From JAKVBH01 sp049800955 (GTDB taxonomy: Bacteria > Pseudomonadota > Alphaproteobacteria > Rhodobacterales > Rhodobacteraceae), in assembly GCF_049800955.1 (NCBI RefSeq), contig NZ_JBNAGA010000001.1:2149501-2213500 (forward strand): 64,000 nucleotides of DNA, written 5' to 3'. The position numbers and the translations under genes are program-made. Each line of letters begins with the position of its first letter. Position 1 is the first letter of the stretch. This document shows positions 56,426 to 64,000 of the stretch, in pieces. A model generated the notes under the pieces. The model did no database searches. It saw only the letters and a program-made list of their open reading frames with translations, and had not been told where the DNA came from.

Positions 56426-57301
56426 ATGGCACTTCTACAACTGGCCATCGAGGGCGAAACGCCGCGCCTCTTTGGATCGCCCCGCGCGCTGCGCCCCGTT
56501 CTGCTGCAAGCGCTGACGCAACACCCGGGCCCGGTCACTTTCCTGATCCATGGCTACAAATATACGCCGGGCCACAACCGTCGCTGCCCTCATAAAACGA
56601 TCTTTGCCGCCCCGCGCGCCAATCCGAATTCCTGGCCTGGGCGGCTCAGGACCGGCGGTGTCAAACTCGCCATCGGATGGCATGCCCGGGGACGTTTGCA
56701 GACGGTTTACGCGCGCGCTGCCGAGATCGGCAGGTCTGTGGCCCAATTGAGCGATCTCGTGGCCATGCTCAGCCCAAGCCGCTCCCAGCATATTCTGGGC
56801 CATTCCATGGGCGCGCGCGTCGCCCTCAGCGCCGCAGCACAGGCGCAAAACACGCGCCTGCGCAGCCTTATCCTTCTGGCGGCGGCTGAATATCGCAGTT
56901 CTCTGGACCAAACCATGATTGAGACAGCATCGCCCCATCTCAAGGTGCTTCACGCCACAAGCCGGGAAAACCTGCTCTTTGATCTTTTGTTTCAAAGCAT
57001 GATTGCAAAGCCATGCCCGGGCGATCGCGCCATTGGGCTGGCCCCCTTGCCACACGCCAACGCGTTGAGCTTGCAGATCGATCACCCGGCCACCCGTGCC
57101 GCATTGGCGACGCTGGGCCATGAGATTGCTCCCGCCGAGGGCCGGATCAACCATGCCGCTCCCTACCGCCGTGCAGGTGTGTTCGGGCTTTATTCAGCGC
57201 TTATTCGGGGCGATCTCGGGTTCGAGCATCTGTCGCGACGGCTTCAATCAGAGCCTGCGACGTCTCAGGCCCAGCACGGGGCGCTGCCCCAACTCGCCTG
57301 A
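56426..57301 (+). CDS. Alpha/beta-hydrolase family protein
   Basis: 291 residues, no clear signal peptide. PVTFLIHGYKYTPGHNRRCP has the HG of the oxyanion hole, and ILGHSMGARVALSAAAQAQ the nucleophile elbow GHSMG with the catalytic Ser; LILLAAAEYRSSLDQ and a late NHAAPYRR His give the rest of a possible triad. Homologues are uncharacterised proteins of roseobacters with a Cys pair near HNRRCPHK. Substrate unknown. The promoter is shared divergently with the metZ riboswitch region. Confidence 0.7.
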   Translation: MALLQLAIEGETPRLFGSPRALRPVLLQALTQHPGPVTFLIHGYKYTPGHNRRCPHKTIFAAPRANPNSWPGRLRTGGVKLAIGWHARGRLQTVYARAAEIGRSVAQLSDLVAMLSPSRSQHILGHSMGARVALSAAAQAQNTRLRSLILLAAAEYRSSLDQTMIETASPHLKVLHATSRENLLFDLLFQSMIAKPCPGDRAIGLAPLPHANALSLQIDHPATRAALATLGHEIAPAEGRINHAAPYRRAGVFGLYSALIRGDLGFEHLSRRLQSEPATSQAQHGALPQLA

Positions 57302-57308
57302 GGCGCCA

Positions 57309-57926
57309 TCACGTGCTTGTGTCGCTATCCTCCTCCGTCTCCAGATAGCTCTGCAAAGCCGCAAACTGGAGCCACAGGAACACAAAGAGCGCAATCGGGA
57401 AGCCAAAGGTTTCGATTTTGACCCACAGATCGGTCGACATCGTTCGCCAGATGATCTCATTGGCCACTGCAAGCGCTGTAAACGCGAGCGTCAGACGCTT
57501 GGTGAGGATCATCCATCCCTCCTCCCGCATGGGCAGCACATCGGCCAGCACATATTGCAGGTAGCTCTTGCCCCGCAACAGGCCGATACCCAGGATCACC
57601 GCGAAGAACCCATAGACCAGCGTTGTCTTCATCTTGAAGAACCGCTCGTCATTGAACCACGCCGTCAATGCCCCGAAGAAGATCACCATGAAGGCCGTAA
57701 AAACCTGCATGCGGCTGATTTCACGGGTCAATGCCCAGAGCACACCCATGGCCACCAGCAAGATAGGCACAAAGGCCACAGTGGCGACGATAAAGCCGGA
57801 ATACTCCGTGCCCCCAATGGTATAGGTCTCATCGCGGATGCGCATGTAGATCACGAAAAACGCAATCGGCGGGCCCAGTTCGAGGACCTGTTTCAAAATG
57901 GGATTGACCGGGCGGGCATTGCTCAT
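57309..57926 (-). CDS. yciB: Inner-membrane-spanning protein YciB (septation protein A family)
   Basis: 205 residues, five to six helices. LELGPPIAFFVIYMRIRDET at the start, then LTAWFNDERFFKMKTTLVYG, the YciB/IspZ signature with W-x-x-D-E-x-F-x-K-x-K-x-T, and WAVANEIIWRT-type LAVANEIIWRTMSTDLWVKI at the C-terminal end. The family affects cell division and envelope integrity; the mechanism is unsettled. It is followed on the same strand by no gene and faces the hydrolase gene convergently with seven bases between stops. Confidence 0.9.
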   Translation of the reverse strand: MSNARPVNPILKQVLELGPPIAFFVIYMRIRDETYTIGGTEYSGFIVATVAFVPILLVAMGVLWALTREISRMQVFTAFMVIFFGALTAWFNDERFFKMKTTLVYGFFAVILGIGLLRGKSYLQYVLADVLPMREEGWMILTKRLTLAFTALAVANEIIWRTMSTDLWVKIETFGFPIALFVFLWLQFAALQSYLETEEDSDTST

Positions 57927-57940
57927 GGGGAATGGTCTCC

Positions 57941-58846
57941 TTATCCGCCAAATTCCACTATCACGGCCCCTGCCGCGATCAAAGCCATCAACGCCATGCG
58001 GCGCGGACCAACTGTTTCACGCAAGAACAGCCAGCCAATCAGAGCCGCGAAGACCGTCGATGTTTCCCGCAATATGGCCGCCTCGCCCACCTTGTCGAGC
58101 CGAGTGGCCAACATGATGGATCCAAAGGACAAAAACGCGATAACGGCCCCCATGGCGCCACGGATCATGAGCGGGCGCAGCGCGAGATGGGCAAACTTGT
58201 GGCGTTGGCGCAGGGCGACCAGAAGCGGGATGTCCAGCGACGTCACGAAAAAGAACCACGCCAGAAAGGTAAACGGATCGCTGCTGGCGCGGATCCCATA
58301 GGCGTCATAGGTGGTATACAGCGCCACAAAAAGCCCCGTGGCCACGGCAAGCCACAACGCGGGGCGCAAGGTGGCGCGATCCGTTTCGAGGAAGGCCAGA
58401 TTGTAGGCCGCCAGACCAAAAATCCCGCAAAGCAGGACCGCGACGCCCGCCCATTGGATCCCGGTGAACGCCTCCCCAAAGAGCAAATAGGCGCCAAAAA
58501 CCGTAAAAAGTGGTCCTGTGCCGCGCACAACCGGATAAACGACCGTATACGCCCCGCGCGTATAGGCGGCGGCTTGCAGGCACTTGTAGCCGAAATGGAT
58601 GACCAGCGCGCCCAGCAAGATCGGCCAAAGATGCGCTTCCGGCCACGGCACAGCGAAGAGCGCCAGCGGGGCTGCGAGGACAAATATCCAGACATCAATG
58701 ACCGCGCGACTGACCCAGGGGTCGTGCCGCCCTTTTTGCAACGCGCCGAAGACGGCATGGAGAAACGCCGCCAAAAGGGCCAAACCGAGCGCCACATTGT
58801 GGCCCGCCTCGGTGCCCTCAATGGCCAGGACCCACTCTGTCAGCAT
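57941..58846 (-). CDS. EamA/DMT-family transporter
   Basis: 301 residues with about ten hydrophobic helices in two EamA repeats. The first half has LALLAAFLHAVFGALQKGRH, the second AYLLFGEAFTGIQWAGVAVL in the typical G-E-x-x-T-x-x-Q pattern at the end of the fourth helix, and FLRETVGPRRMALMALIAAG at the end of the second repeat. It would export or import small metabolites; substrate unknown. The start at 58846 (MLTEWVLAIE) gives a full first helix; the longer frame overlaps the repeat element. It precedes yciB by 14 bases, so the two may be co-transcribed. Confidence 0.85.
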   Translation of the reverse strand: MLTEWVLAIEGTEAGHNVALGLALLAAFLHAVFGALQKGRHDPWVSRAVIDVWIFVLAAPLALFAVPWPEAHLWPILLGALVIHFGYKCLQAAAYTRGAYTVVYPVVRGTGPLFTVFGAYLLFGEAFTGIQWAGVAVLLCGIFGLAAYNLAFLETDRATLRPALWLAVATGLFVALYTTYDAYGIRASSDPFTFLAWFFFVTSLDIPLLVALRQRHKFAHLALRPLMIRGAMGAVIAFLSFGSIMLATRLDKVGEAAILRETSTVFAALIGWLFLRETVGPRRMALMALIAAGAVIVEFGG

Positions 58847-58855
58847 CGCGAGGAC

Positions 58856-58912
58856 GGGGGCTCTGCCCCCGGCTGCGCCTCCCCCGGGATGTTTTTGGCA
58901 AGAGGAAGGGGG
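58856..58912 (+). repeat. Dispersed hairpin-plus-tail repeat between ftsY and the transporter gene
   Basis: Hairpin GGGGGC-TCT-GCCCCC (58856-58870), GC-rich spacer, then GGGATGTTTTTGGCAAGAGG. It has the same layout as 36118-36162 and a similar TTTTTGGC tail to the element at 5864-5903. It is antisense to both neighbouring genes. Confidence 0.6.
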
Positions 58913-58916
58913 GCGA

Positions 58917-60458
58917 TCATTCCTGCAAGGTGAGGCCTGTGAGGGCGGCGGCGTAATCCTCCGGGTCAAAGGCATCGAGATCATCGATCTGTTCGCCCAC
59001 GCCGATGGCATGGATCGGCAGGCCGAATTTGTCCGCCAGCGCCACGAGCACGCCGCCTTTGGCGGTACCGTCGAGCTTGGTCATCACGAGGCCCGAGACG
59101 TCCGCCAGTTCCTGAAAGGTCTTGACCTGTGACAACGCGTTTTGCCCCGTCGTCGCATCCAGCACCAGCAGCGTATTGTGCGGCGCATCAGGGTCTTTCT
59201 TGCGGATCACCCGGACGATCTTGGCGAGCTCTTCCATCAGGTCCGTTCGGTTCTGCAAACGCCCGGCCGTGTCGATCAGCAAGAGATCCGCGCCATCACG
59301 GGCCGCTTTCTCCATCGCGTCAAAGGCAAGGCTTGCCGGGTCCGATCCCTCGGGCGCCGTCAAAACCGGGACACCCGCCCTGTCGCCCCAGACCTGCAGC
59401 TGTTCCACCGCGGCGGCGCGGAACGTATCGCCCGCCGCAATGACAACAGACTTTCCCGCGGCGCGGAACTGGCTGGCCAATTTGCCTATCGTCGTGGTCT
59501 TGCCCGAGCCATTCACGCCCACCACCAGAACCACTTGCGGCTTGGACGGATAGAGCGGCATGGGGCGCGCGGCTGGCTCCATCACGCGGGTAATCTCCTG
59601 CGCCAAGAGCTCTTTGATTTCCTGAACGGAAAGCTTCTTGCCCATCCGCCCTTCCGCCATATTGGCCGTGATGCGCAAGGCGGTATCCACGCCCATATCC
59701 GACGCAATCAGCAGCTCTTCGAGTTGCTCCAACATGTCGTCATCGAGCTCGCGGCGCATGACAGGCGCGCTGGAGCTCCGCCCCAGAATGCGCCCCAGCA
59801 GGCCAGGAGACTTCGGCGCGGCGGCGGCGGCTTCTGCTTCGGCGGCGCGACGGGCGGCCTCTTGCTCGGCGCGGGCCAGTTCTGCGGCACGCGCGGCCTC
59901 GGCGGCACGCGCCTCTTCCTCGGCGCGCTCGCGGGCTTCGATCTGTGCCAGCCGGGCCGCTTCGGCACGCTCGGCTTCGCGCCGCGCGGCCTCCTCAGCG
60001 GCACGGGCCTGTTCTTGGCGGGCCGCGCGCTCGCGTTCGGCTTGCACCTGTCTTTCGGCATCTTGCCGGGCGGCGGCCTGTGCGGCCGCTTCGTCGCGTC
60101 TGGCTTGGTCTTGTGCCCGTTTCTCTGCCTGAGCCTGCGCCTCCGCCAGATCTGCAGCCTCTTTTGCCGCCCGTTCTGCGGCCTGCGCCTCTGCCTCAAG
60201 CCGCGCGGCATGGGCGGCGGCCTCCGCCTCGCGCGCCAGACGGGCTTGCTCTGCGGCGCGTCTTTCCTCCGCAAGCCGCGCCTCGTCGGCCTGCCGGGCT
60301 TCTTCCGCGCGTTGCTGTGCCTCCTGCGCCAGGGTGTCCGGCGCGGCCTCCGCAATCTCCTCGACCACGCCGCCATCCTCAACAATCGCTTCCAGCCCCT
60401 CATCCAGCTTGGACGAAGACTTGAACAGCCGCTCTTTCATCTTCTTGAAAAAGGACAT
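58917..60458 (-). CDS. ftsY: Signal recognition particle receptor FtsY
   Basis: 513 residues. The C-terminal NG domain (about 215-513) has the SRP GTPase motifs: VVLVVGVNGSGKTTTIGKLA (G1), GDTFRAAAVEQL, LLLIDTAGRLQNRTDLMEEL (G3), LVMTKLDGTAKGG (G4) and GLPIHAIGVGEQIDDL. Residues about 40-220 form an acidic A domain made almost wholly of Ala, Glu, Arg and Gln, with repeats like AEEARRQAEEA-type text, likely a long helix at the membrane. The start at 60458 (MSFFKKMKERLFK) gives the amphipathic membrane-targeting helix usual in FtsY. It is divergent from the transglycosylase gene. Confidence 0.96.
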   Translation of the reverse strand: MSFFKKMKERLFKSSSKLDEGLEAIVEDGGVVEEIAEAAPDTLAQEAQQRAEEARQADEARLAEERRAAEQARLAREAEAAAHAARLEAEAQAAERAAKEAADLAEAQAQAEKRAQDQARRDEAAAQAAARQDAERQVQAERERAARQEQARAAEEAARREAERAEAARLAQIEARERAEEEARAAEAARAAELARAEQEAARRAAEAEAAAAAPKSPGLLGRILGRSSSAPVMRRELDDDMLEQLEELLIASDMGVDTALRITANMAEGRMGKKLSVQEIKELLAQEITRVMEPAARPMPLYPSKPQVVLVVGVNGSGKTTTIGKLASQFRAAGKSVVIAAGDTFRAAAVEQLQVWGDRAGVPVLTAPEGSDPASLAFDAMEKAARDGADLLLIDTAGRLQNRTDLMEELAKIVRVIRKKDPDAPHNTLLVLDATTGQNALSQVKTFQELADVSGLVMTKLDGTAKGGVLVALADKFGLPIHAIGVGEQIDDLDAFDPEDYAAALTGLTLQE

Positions 60459-60537
60459 GGCTTTTTGCACCCCTTGTGGCCTGCATCCCACCTATACACT
60501 GCGCCCGGGCAAGAAAAGGCCCGCTTGACGCAGTGAG

Positions 60538-61464
60538 ATGAGACGCCACAGTGCGAGGATGCGGTTTTTGTTCCTCTCAATACTTTTGCTTTGCTCGTCA
60601 CTCGCCGGATCACTGTCCGCCGCACCGCGTGACAGCGCGCCCGGGCGGCTTTGCTCACAAGGCCTCTTTGGCCCCGTCGAATGCGTGCGGACCGCGCATT
60701 TCGCCTTCGATGTCTGCGGGCAAATCGAACGTCAGGCCCTGCGCCATGGGCTGGATCCCCATTTCTTCGCGCGGCTCATCTGGCAGGAAAGCCGCTTTGA
60801 TTCCAATGCGCTCTCCCATGCCAATGCCATGGGTATCGCGCAATTCATCCGCTCCACGGCCGATCTTCGCGGCTTGAAAGACCCATACAATCCCGCTGAC
60901 GCCCTCGCGCATTCCGCCGCTTATCTGGGTGAGCTCACGCAGCGATACGGCAATATGGGACTGGCAGCGGTTGCCTATAATGGCGGTGAGCGGCGCGCGG
61001 ACGGTTTGCTCAAAGGCGGCGGGCTGGCCCGTGAGACGATCGACTACGTCCGGGTCATCACCGGGCTCAGCGCCGAGATCTGGCGTGACACGCCGCCCGA
61101 GGACCACGACATGCGCCTGTCCAAAACAAAGCCCTTTCAGCGGGCCTGCCTCAATATGGCGCAAGACCGCCGCGTGAGCGCGCTGACCGTCACGCCGCCC
61201 AAGCCGAAGGTCGCCCGCTGGGGCGCGCAGTTGGCCTATGGCAAGACGCGCAAGGCGGCACGCGCCAATTTCCGGCGCGTGACGGCAAGCTGCTCTGCGG
61301 TGCGCGGTGCCAAGGTTGACATCATCCATGTGAACAATCGCGTTCGCGGACGCAGTGGATATTACATGGCGCGCATCAGCCGCAACGCCCGCGCCACGGC
61401 CGTTCAGATCTGCAAACGCGCCCGGGCGCAGGGATGCGCCTGTGCGGTCTACAAAAACTGGTAA
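60538..61464 (+). CDS. Lytic transglycosylase (SLT domain) with a C-terminal SPOR-like tail
   Basis: 308 residues. A signal peptide (LFLSILLLCSSLAGSLSAA) is followed by a goose-type lysozyme fold: HFFARLIWQESRFDSNALSH with the catalytic Glu, NAMGIAQFIRSTADLRGL, YLGELTQRYGNMGLAAVAYN and GGERRADGLLKGG. Residues about 255-308 (VHVNNRVRGRSGYYMARISR-type) resemble a degenerate SPOR or similar peptidoglycan-binding tail with several Cys near the end (CKRARAQGCACAVY). It cleaves glycan to 1,6-anhydromuropeptides in the periplasm. It lies divergent from ftsY and convergent with the next gene. Confidence 0.88.
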   Translation: MRRHSARMRFLFLSILLLCSSLAGSLSAAPRDSAPGRLCSQGLFGPVECVRTAHFAFDVCGQIERQALRHGLDPHFFARLIWQESRFDSNALSHANAMGIAQFIRSTADLRGLKDPYNPADALAHSAAYLGELTQRYGNMGLAAVAYNGGERRADGLLKGGGLARETIDYVRVITGLSAEIWRDTPPEDHDMRLSKTKPFQRACLNMAQDRRVSALTVTPPKPKVARWGAQLAYGKTRKAARANFRRVTASCSAVRGAKVDIIHVNNRVRGRSGYYMARISRNARATAVQICKRARAQGCACAVYKNW

Positions 61465-61470
61465 CGGGAT

Positions 61471-62259
61471 TTACGCGCGATCGAGCTTCTCCCGGATGCG
61501 GCGCACCTGGATATAGCGATCCGTGCCGCGCTTCATCTGATGCTGGAGCGCCTCGAGCCGGGTGACATCGTTGATCGCGAAATCTGCGCGCCCCTTGAGA
61601 TCCACCCGCATCGACAGGACCCGCAACGCCCAATATTGCACGAAAGGCTGGCGCGCGCTCTCAATGGCGCTGAGCAGCGCAGAGGGCAAGGCGCGGGCCG
61701 GATCGCCGCGCAACCAGGCCAAGGCGGCCAGGCGTTGCCCCTCGTTCTCGCTCTCAAGCCAGCCCAGCAAATCCGTCTCGGGCAGCAATTGCCCCGCCAC
61801 CTGCTCCATCTGCGCAAACAGGCGCGTCATCCGGGCGGTGCGCGCGTTTCCCGATGACATGGCTTTGCGTGTGGCGACATATTCCGCGGCGATGTCTTCC
61901 AATGTGGCCAGGGACGCCTGCTCTGAGGTAGTGGGCGGCGCTTGTTGCACCAAGCTCGCATCCTCAGCCATTTCGCGGGCGTCCACGGCTGTCTCGCTGG
62001 CCTCAGAGGCGGCCTGACTTGCGGCATCGGCCTTTTGCTTGGCCTCGGCCGCGGCGCTGCGCGCATCTTGCAGCTCCGCTTCGAATTCGCCCAATTTGAA
62101 GCTCTTCAAGAAAGCGCCCAACCAGGGCAATCCCGCGAAAGCCAGCAGGCCAAATGCCAACAAATCGAACCGCTCGGCCAGCCCGCCCGGATTGAACAGG
62201 TAGAGACCCAGCATGGCAAAAGCCACCACGCTGAGGACGACGCGCACGATCCCGTCCAT
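61471..62259 (-). CDS. Membrane protein with coiled coil, unknown function
   Basis: 262 residues. Two N-terminal helices (about residues 5-22 and 32-50) are followed by a coiled coil rich in Ala, Glu and Lys (about 65-105, SAAAEAKQKADAASQAASEA), then a helical domain to the end that may form HEAT-like repeats. The start at 62259 is supported by GAGGG four bases upstream; a longer frame begins at 62301. Topology suggests a membrane-anchored cytoplasmic scaffold. Family not recognised. The stop is seven bases from the transglycosylase stop. Confidence 0.7.
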   Translation of the reverse strand: MDGIVRVVLSVVAFAMLGLYLFNPGGLAERFDLLAFGLLAFAGLPWLGAFLKSFKLGEFEAELQDARSAAAEAKQKADAASQAASEASETAVDAREMAEDASLVQQAPPTTSEQASLATLEDIAAEYVATRKAMSSGNARTARMTRLFAQMEQVAGQLLPETDLLGWLESENEGQRLAALAWLRGDPARALPSALLSAIESARQPFVQYWALRVLSMRVDLKGRADFAINDVTRLEALQHQMKRGTDRYIQVRRIREKLDRA

Positions 62260-62362
62260 CAGGCCCTCTGTTGATGCCAGCCGCGCCATCACTTCGGGCA
62301 AGTGTGAGGCGGTGGGGAGGTCTGCGTCACCCTATCTGCTTTGGAACCTCTGAGAATACATC

Positions 62363-64000
62363 TCAGATTTCCTCTTTGAAGTGTTTGATAGTGAGTCGGA
62401 TGGGGTTTGGAGCGGCTTGTCCGAGGCCGCAGATGGAGGCGTCGACCATGGCTTGGCTGAGCTCTTCGAGCAGCCCCTGATCCCACCTGTCCGCCTGCAT
62501 CAGTTTGACCGCCTTCTCGCAGCCCACGCGGCAGGGCGTGCATTGCCCGCAGCTTTCATCCTCGAAGAAGCGCAGCATGTTGAGCGCGGCATCGCGCGCC
62601 TTGTCCTGATCGCTCAGGATCACGATGGCGGCAGATCCGATGAAGGTGCCATGGGCCTGCAGCGTGTCAAAATCCATCGGCACGTCACTGATCGACGCAG
62701 GCAAAAGCCCCGCTGAGGGCCCGCCCGGCTGATAGGCCTTGAACACATGGCCCTCCGCCATGCCGCCCGCCGCCTCGATCAGGTCCAGGATCGTCGAGCC
62801 CGCAGGCAGCAGATAGACGCCGGGCTGCTGGACACGCCCCGAGATCGAGTAGCTTCTGAGCCCGGTGCGCCCGTTCTTTTCCACCGAACTCAGCACCTCA
62901 GGCCCCTCGCGGCAAACCCGCGCCACCCAGTGCAGCGTCTCGACATTATGCACCAGCGTCGGACGACCGAAGACACCCACTTGCGCCACAAACGGCGGGC
63001 GGTGGCGCGGCAGGCCGCGCTTGCCCTCGATGCTCTCGATCATCGCGCTCTCTTCGCCGCAAATATAGGCGCCCGCGCCGCGCCGCAGATCGATATACCC
63101 CGGCGCCACCAGGCCGGCCTCCTCCAGCGCCGCAATTTCCGTCGCGAGGATATGCAGCACCGCCGGATATTCATCGCGCATGTAGATGAAGCAGGTCTCC
63201 GCTTCCACCGCCCAGGCCGCGATCAGCATGCCTTCGAGGAAGAGATGCGGCGTGCGCTCGAGGTAGTAACGGTCCTTGAAGGTTCCCGGCTCCCCCTCAT
63301 CGCCATTCACCGCAAGGTAGCGCGGACCGGGATTGGCCCGCACAAAGCCCCATTTCTTGCCCGAGGGGAAGCCCGCGCCGCCAAGCCCGCGCAGCCCCGA
63401 TGCAAGCACCTTGTCCTGCACCGCTTCCCAATCGCCGCCCGCCCGCAGCGCCTTGAGCGCCTCATAGCCACCCGTCGCCTCATAGGCCACCAGCCCCTCA
63501 TAGGGCGGCACATGCGCATGGGTCTGGCCCGACGCGATGGCCGTCTGCACCTTCTCAGGCGTCGCGTGGTCAATATGATGGTGCCCCAGCTCGAGCACCG
63601 GCGCGGTATCACACCGCCCCATACACGGCGCACGCAGCACGCGCACCTCATCTGGATCAAGACCCTCTTCCAGAGCCGCCTTGAGCGCCTGTGCCCCGGC
63701 AAGCTCACAAGACAGGCTGTCACACACTCGAATCGTCACGGCCGGCGGCGGCGCCTCGCCTTCCTTGACCACGTCAAAATGCGCATAAAAGGTTGCAACC
63801 TCGTAAACTTCCGCCATCGAAAGCCGCATCTCCTCCGCCAACGCCCGCAAATGCGCCGCCGACAGATGGCCATGGGCGTCCTGCAAAAGATGCAAATGCT
63901 CGATCAACAAATCCCGACGCCGCGGACGATCCCCCAAAAGATCCCGAACATCCGACAAGGCCAAATCGTCATACTGACGACCCTTCGGCGTAACACGACC
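62363..64000 (-). CDS. NAD-dependent formate dehydrogenase beta subunit, fused FdsG/NuoE-like and FdsB/NuoF-like (5' end beyond the right edge)
   Basis: 546 residues visible, reading frame open to the window edge, so the N-terminus is outside. Residues up to about 150 form a thioredoxin-like 2Fe-2S domain (TIRVCDSLSCELAGAQ, LRAPCMGRCDTAPVL) as in NuoE/FdsG. Then comes the NuoF-like domain: GLRGLGGAGFPSGKKWGFV and YLAVNGDEGEPGTFKDRYYL for FMN and NADH, YICGEESAMIESIEGKRGLP, and the 4Fe-4S ligands in ESCGQCTPCRVGCEK. This fusion is typical of soluble NAD-dependent formate dehydrogenases of methylotrophs and roseobacters; the alpha subunit would be upstream of this gene, outside. A NuoF-like subunit of another complex is less likely. 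Confidence 0.85.
   Translation of the reverse strand, partial: GRVTPKGRQYDDLALSDVRDLLGDRPRRRDLLIEHLHLLQDAHGHLSAAHLRALAEEMRLSMAEVYEVATFYAHFDVVKEGEAPPPAVTIRVCDSLSCELAGAQALKAALEEGLDPDEVRVLRAPCMGRCDTAPVLELGHHHIDHATPEKVQTAIASGQTHAHVPPYEGLVAYEATGGYEALKALRAGGDWEAVQDKVLASGLRGLGGAGFPSGKKWGFVRANPGPRYLAVNGDEGEPGTFKDRYYLERTPHLFLEGMLIAAWAVEAETCFIYMRDEYPAVLHILATEIAALEEAGLVAPGYIDLRRGAGAYICGEESAMIESIEGKRGLPRHRPPFVAQVGVFGRPTLVHNVETLHWVARVCREGPEVLSSVEKNGRTGLRSYSISGRVQQPGVYLLPAGSTILDLIEAAGGMAEGHVFKAYQPGGPSAGLLPASISDVPMDFDTLQAHGTFIGSAAIVILSDQDKARDAALNMLRFFEDESCGQCTPCRVGCEKAVKLMQADRWDQGLLEELSQAMVDASICGLGQAAPNPIRLTIKHFKEEI

Noticed and set aside
1..64000. tRNA, rRNA, prophage, transposon or insertion sequence
   Set aside because: No T-loop/acceptor patterns, integrase, transposase or terminal repeats were recognised by reading; nearly all DNA is covered by identified housekeeping genes. 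A tRNAscan or IS search could still find something short that I missed.

Overview
The window reads as a chromosomal segment of a Rhodobacterales (Roseobacter-group) alphaproteobacterium. The evidence is high GC, a nuo operon interspersed with small extra genes, a VPLPA-CTERM protein, a SAM-II riboswitch before metZ, a dcw cluster preceded by an UpsM-like leader RNA, and a DUF1127 gene followed by CCUCC-loop hairpins as in the ccaF-ccsR locus of Rhodobacter. Almost everything is housekeeping or ordinary metabolism. I see no prophage, transposon, CRISPR array, rRNA or tRNA.

Layout. 1-3832 (minus): nuoABCD and the start of nuoE, with three small unassigned genes between them. 4178-8010 (minus): a leucine/isovalerate degradation operon (isovaleryl-CoA dehydrogenase, small protein, GST, HMG-CoA lyase, methylglutaconyl-CoA hydratase) without the methylcrotonyl-CoA carboxylase genes. 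8146-10848 (minus): VPLPA-CTERM protein, DegT-type aminotransferase, phosphoglycolate phosphatase. 10994-14878 (plus): glmU, glmS, alkD-like gene. 14841-17742: lipoprotein, moaA, glycosyltransferase-like gene, DUF2934 protein. 17796-26468: M20 amidohydrolase, argE, VOC protein and a peptide/opine-type ABC transporter arranged divergently (ATPase minus; binding protein and two permeases plus). 26581-30291 (minus): glyS, small gene, glyQ. 30507-34675: a SPOR/peptidoglycan-binding pseudo-protease, a BaiN-type flavoprotein, a ParB-like protein, an acetyltransferase. 34686-45296 (minus): dcw cluster mraZ-rsmH-ftsL-ftsI-murE-murF-mraY-murD, with a BciB-like FrhB-family gene inserted between mraY and murD. 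45881-53519: mrp, DUF1127/Cuckoo-RNA locus, uvrD, ThDP enzyme, trkH, second DUF1127 gene. 53754-56300 (minus): folE2, metZ and its riboswitch. 56426-64000: hydrolase, yciB, EamA transporter, ftsY, lytic transglycosylase, a membrane protein, and a fused formate dehydrogenase beta subunit running off the right edge.

The most interesting content is regulatory. (i) Seven tandem hairpins exposing CCUCC in their loops lie behind a DUF1127 gene. (ii) The dcw leader holds a 13-bp perfect terminator with a mutually exclusive alternative stem. (iii) A SAM-II aptamer is followed by an intrinsic terminator. (iv) A perfect TGT-N12-ACA palindrome (PpsR/CrtJ type) lies just upstream of the BciB-like gene and suggests a photosynthesis regulon member embedded in the cell-wall cluster. 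(v) A patch of about 240 bp inside glyS has about 41 percent GC and atypical codons, which suggests mosaicism in an essential gene. Start codons were chosen by Shine-Dalgarno spacing and family N-termini and often differ from the longest reading frame.
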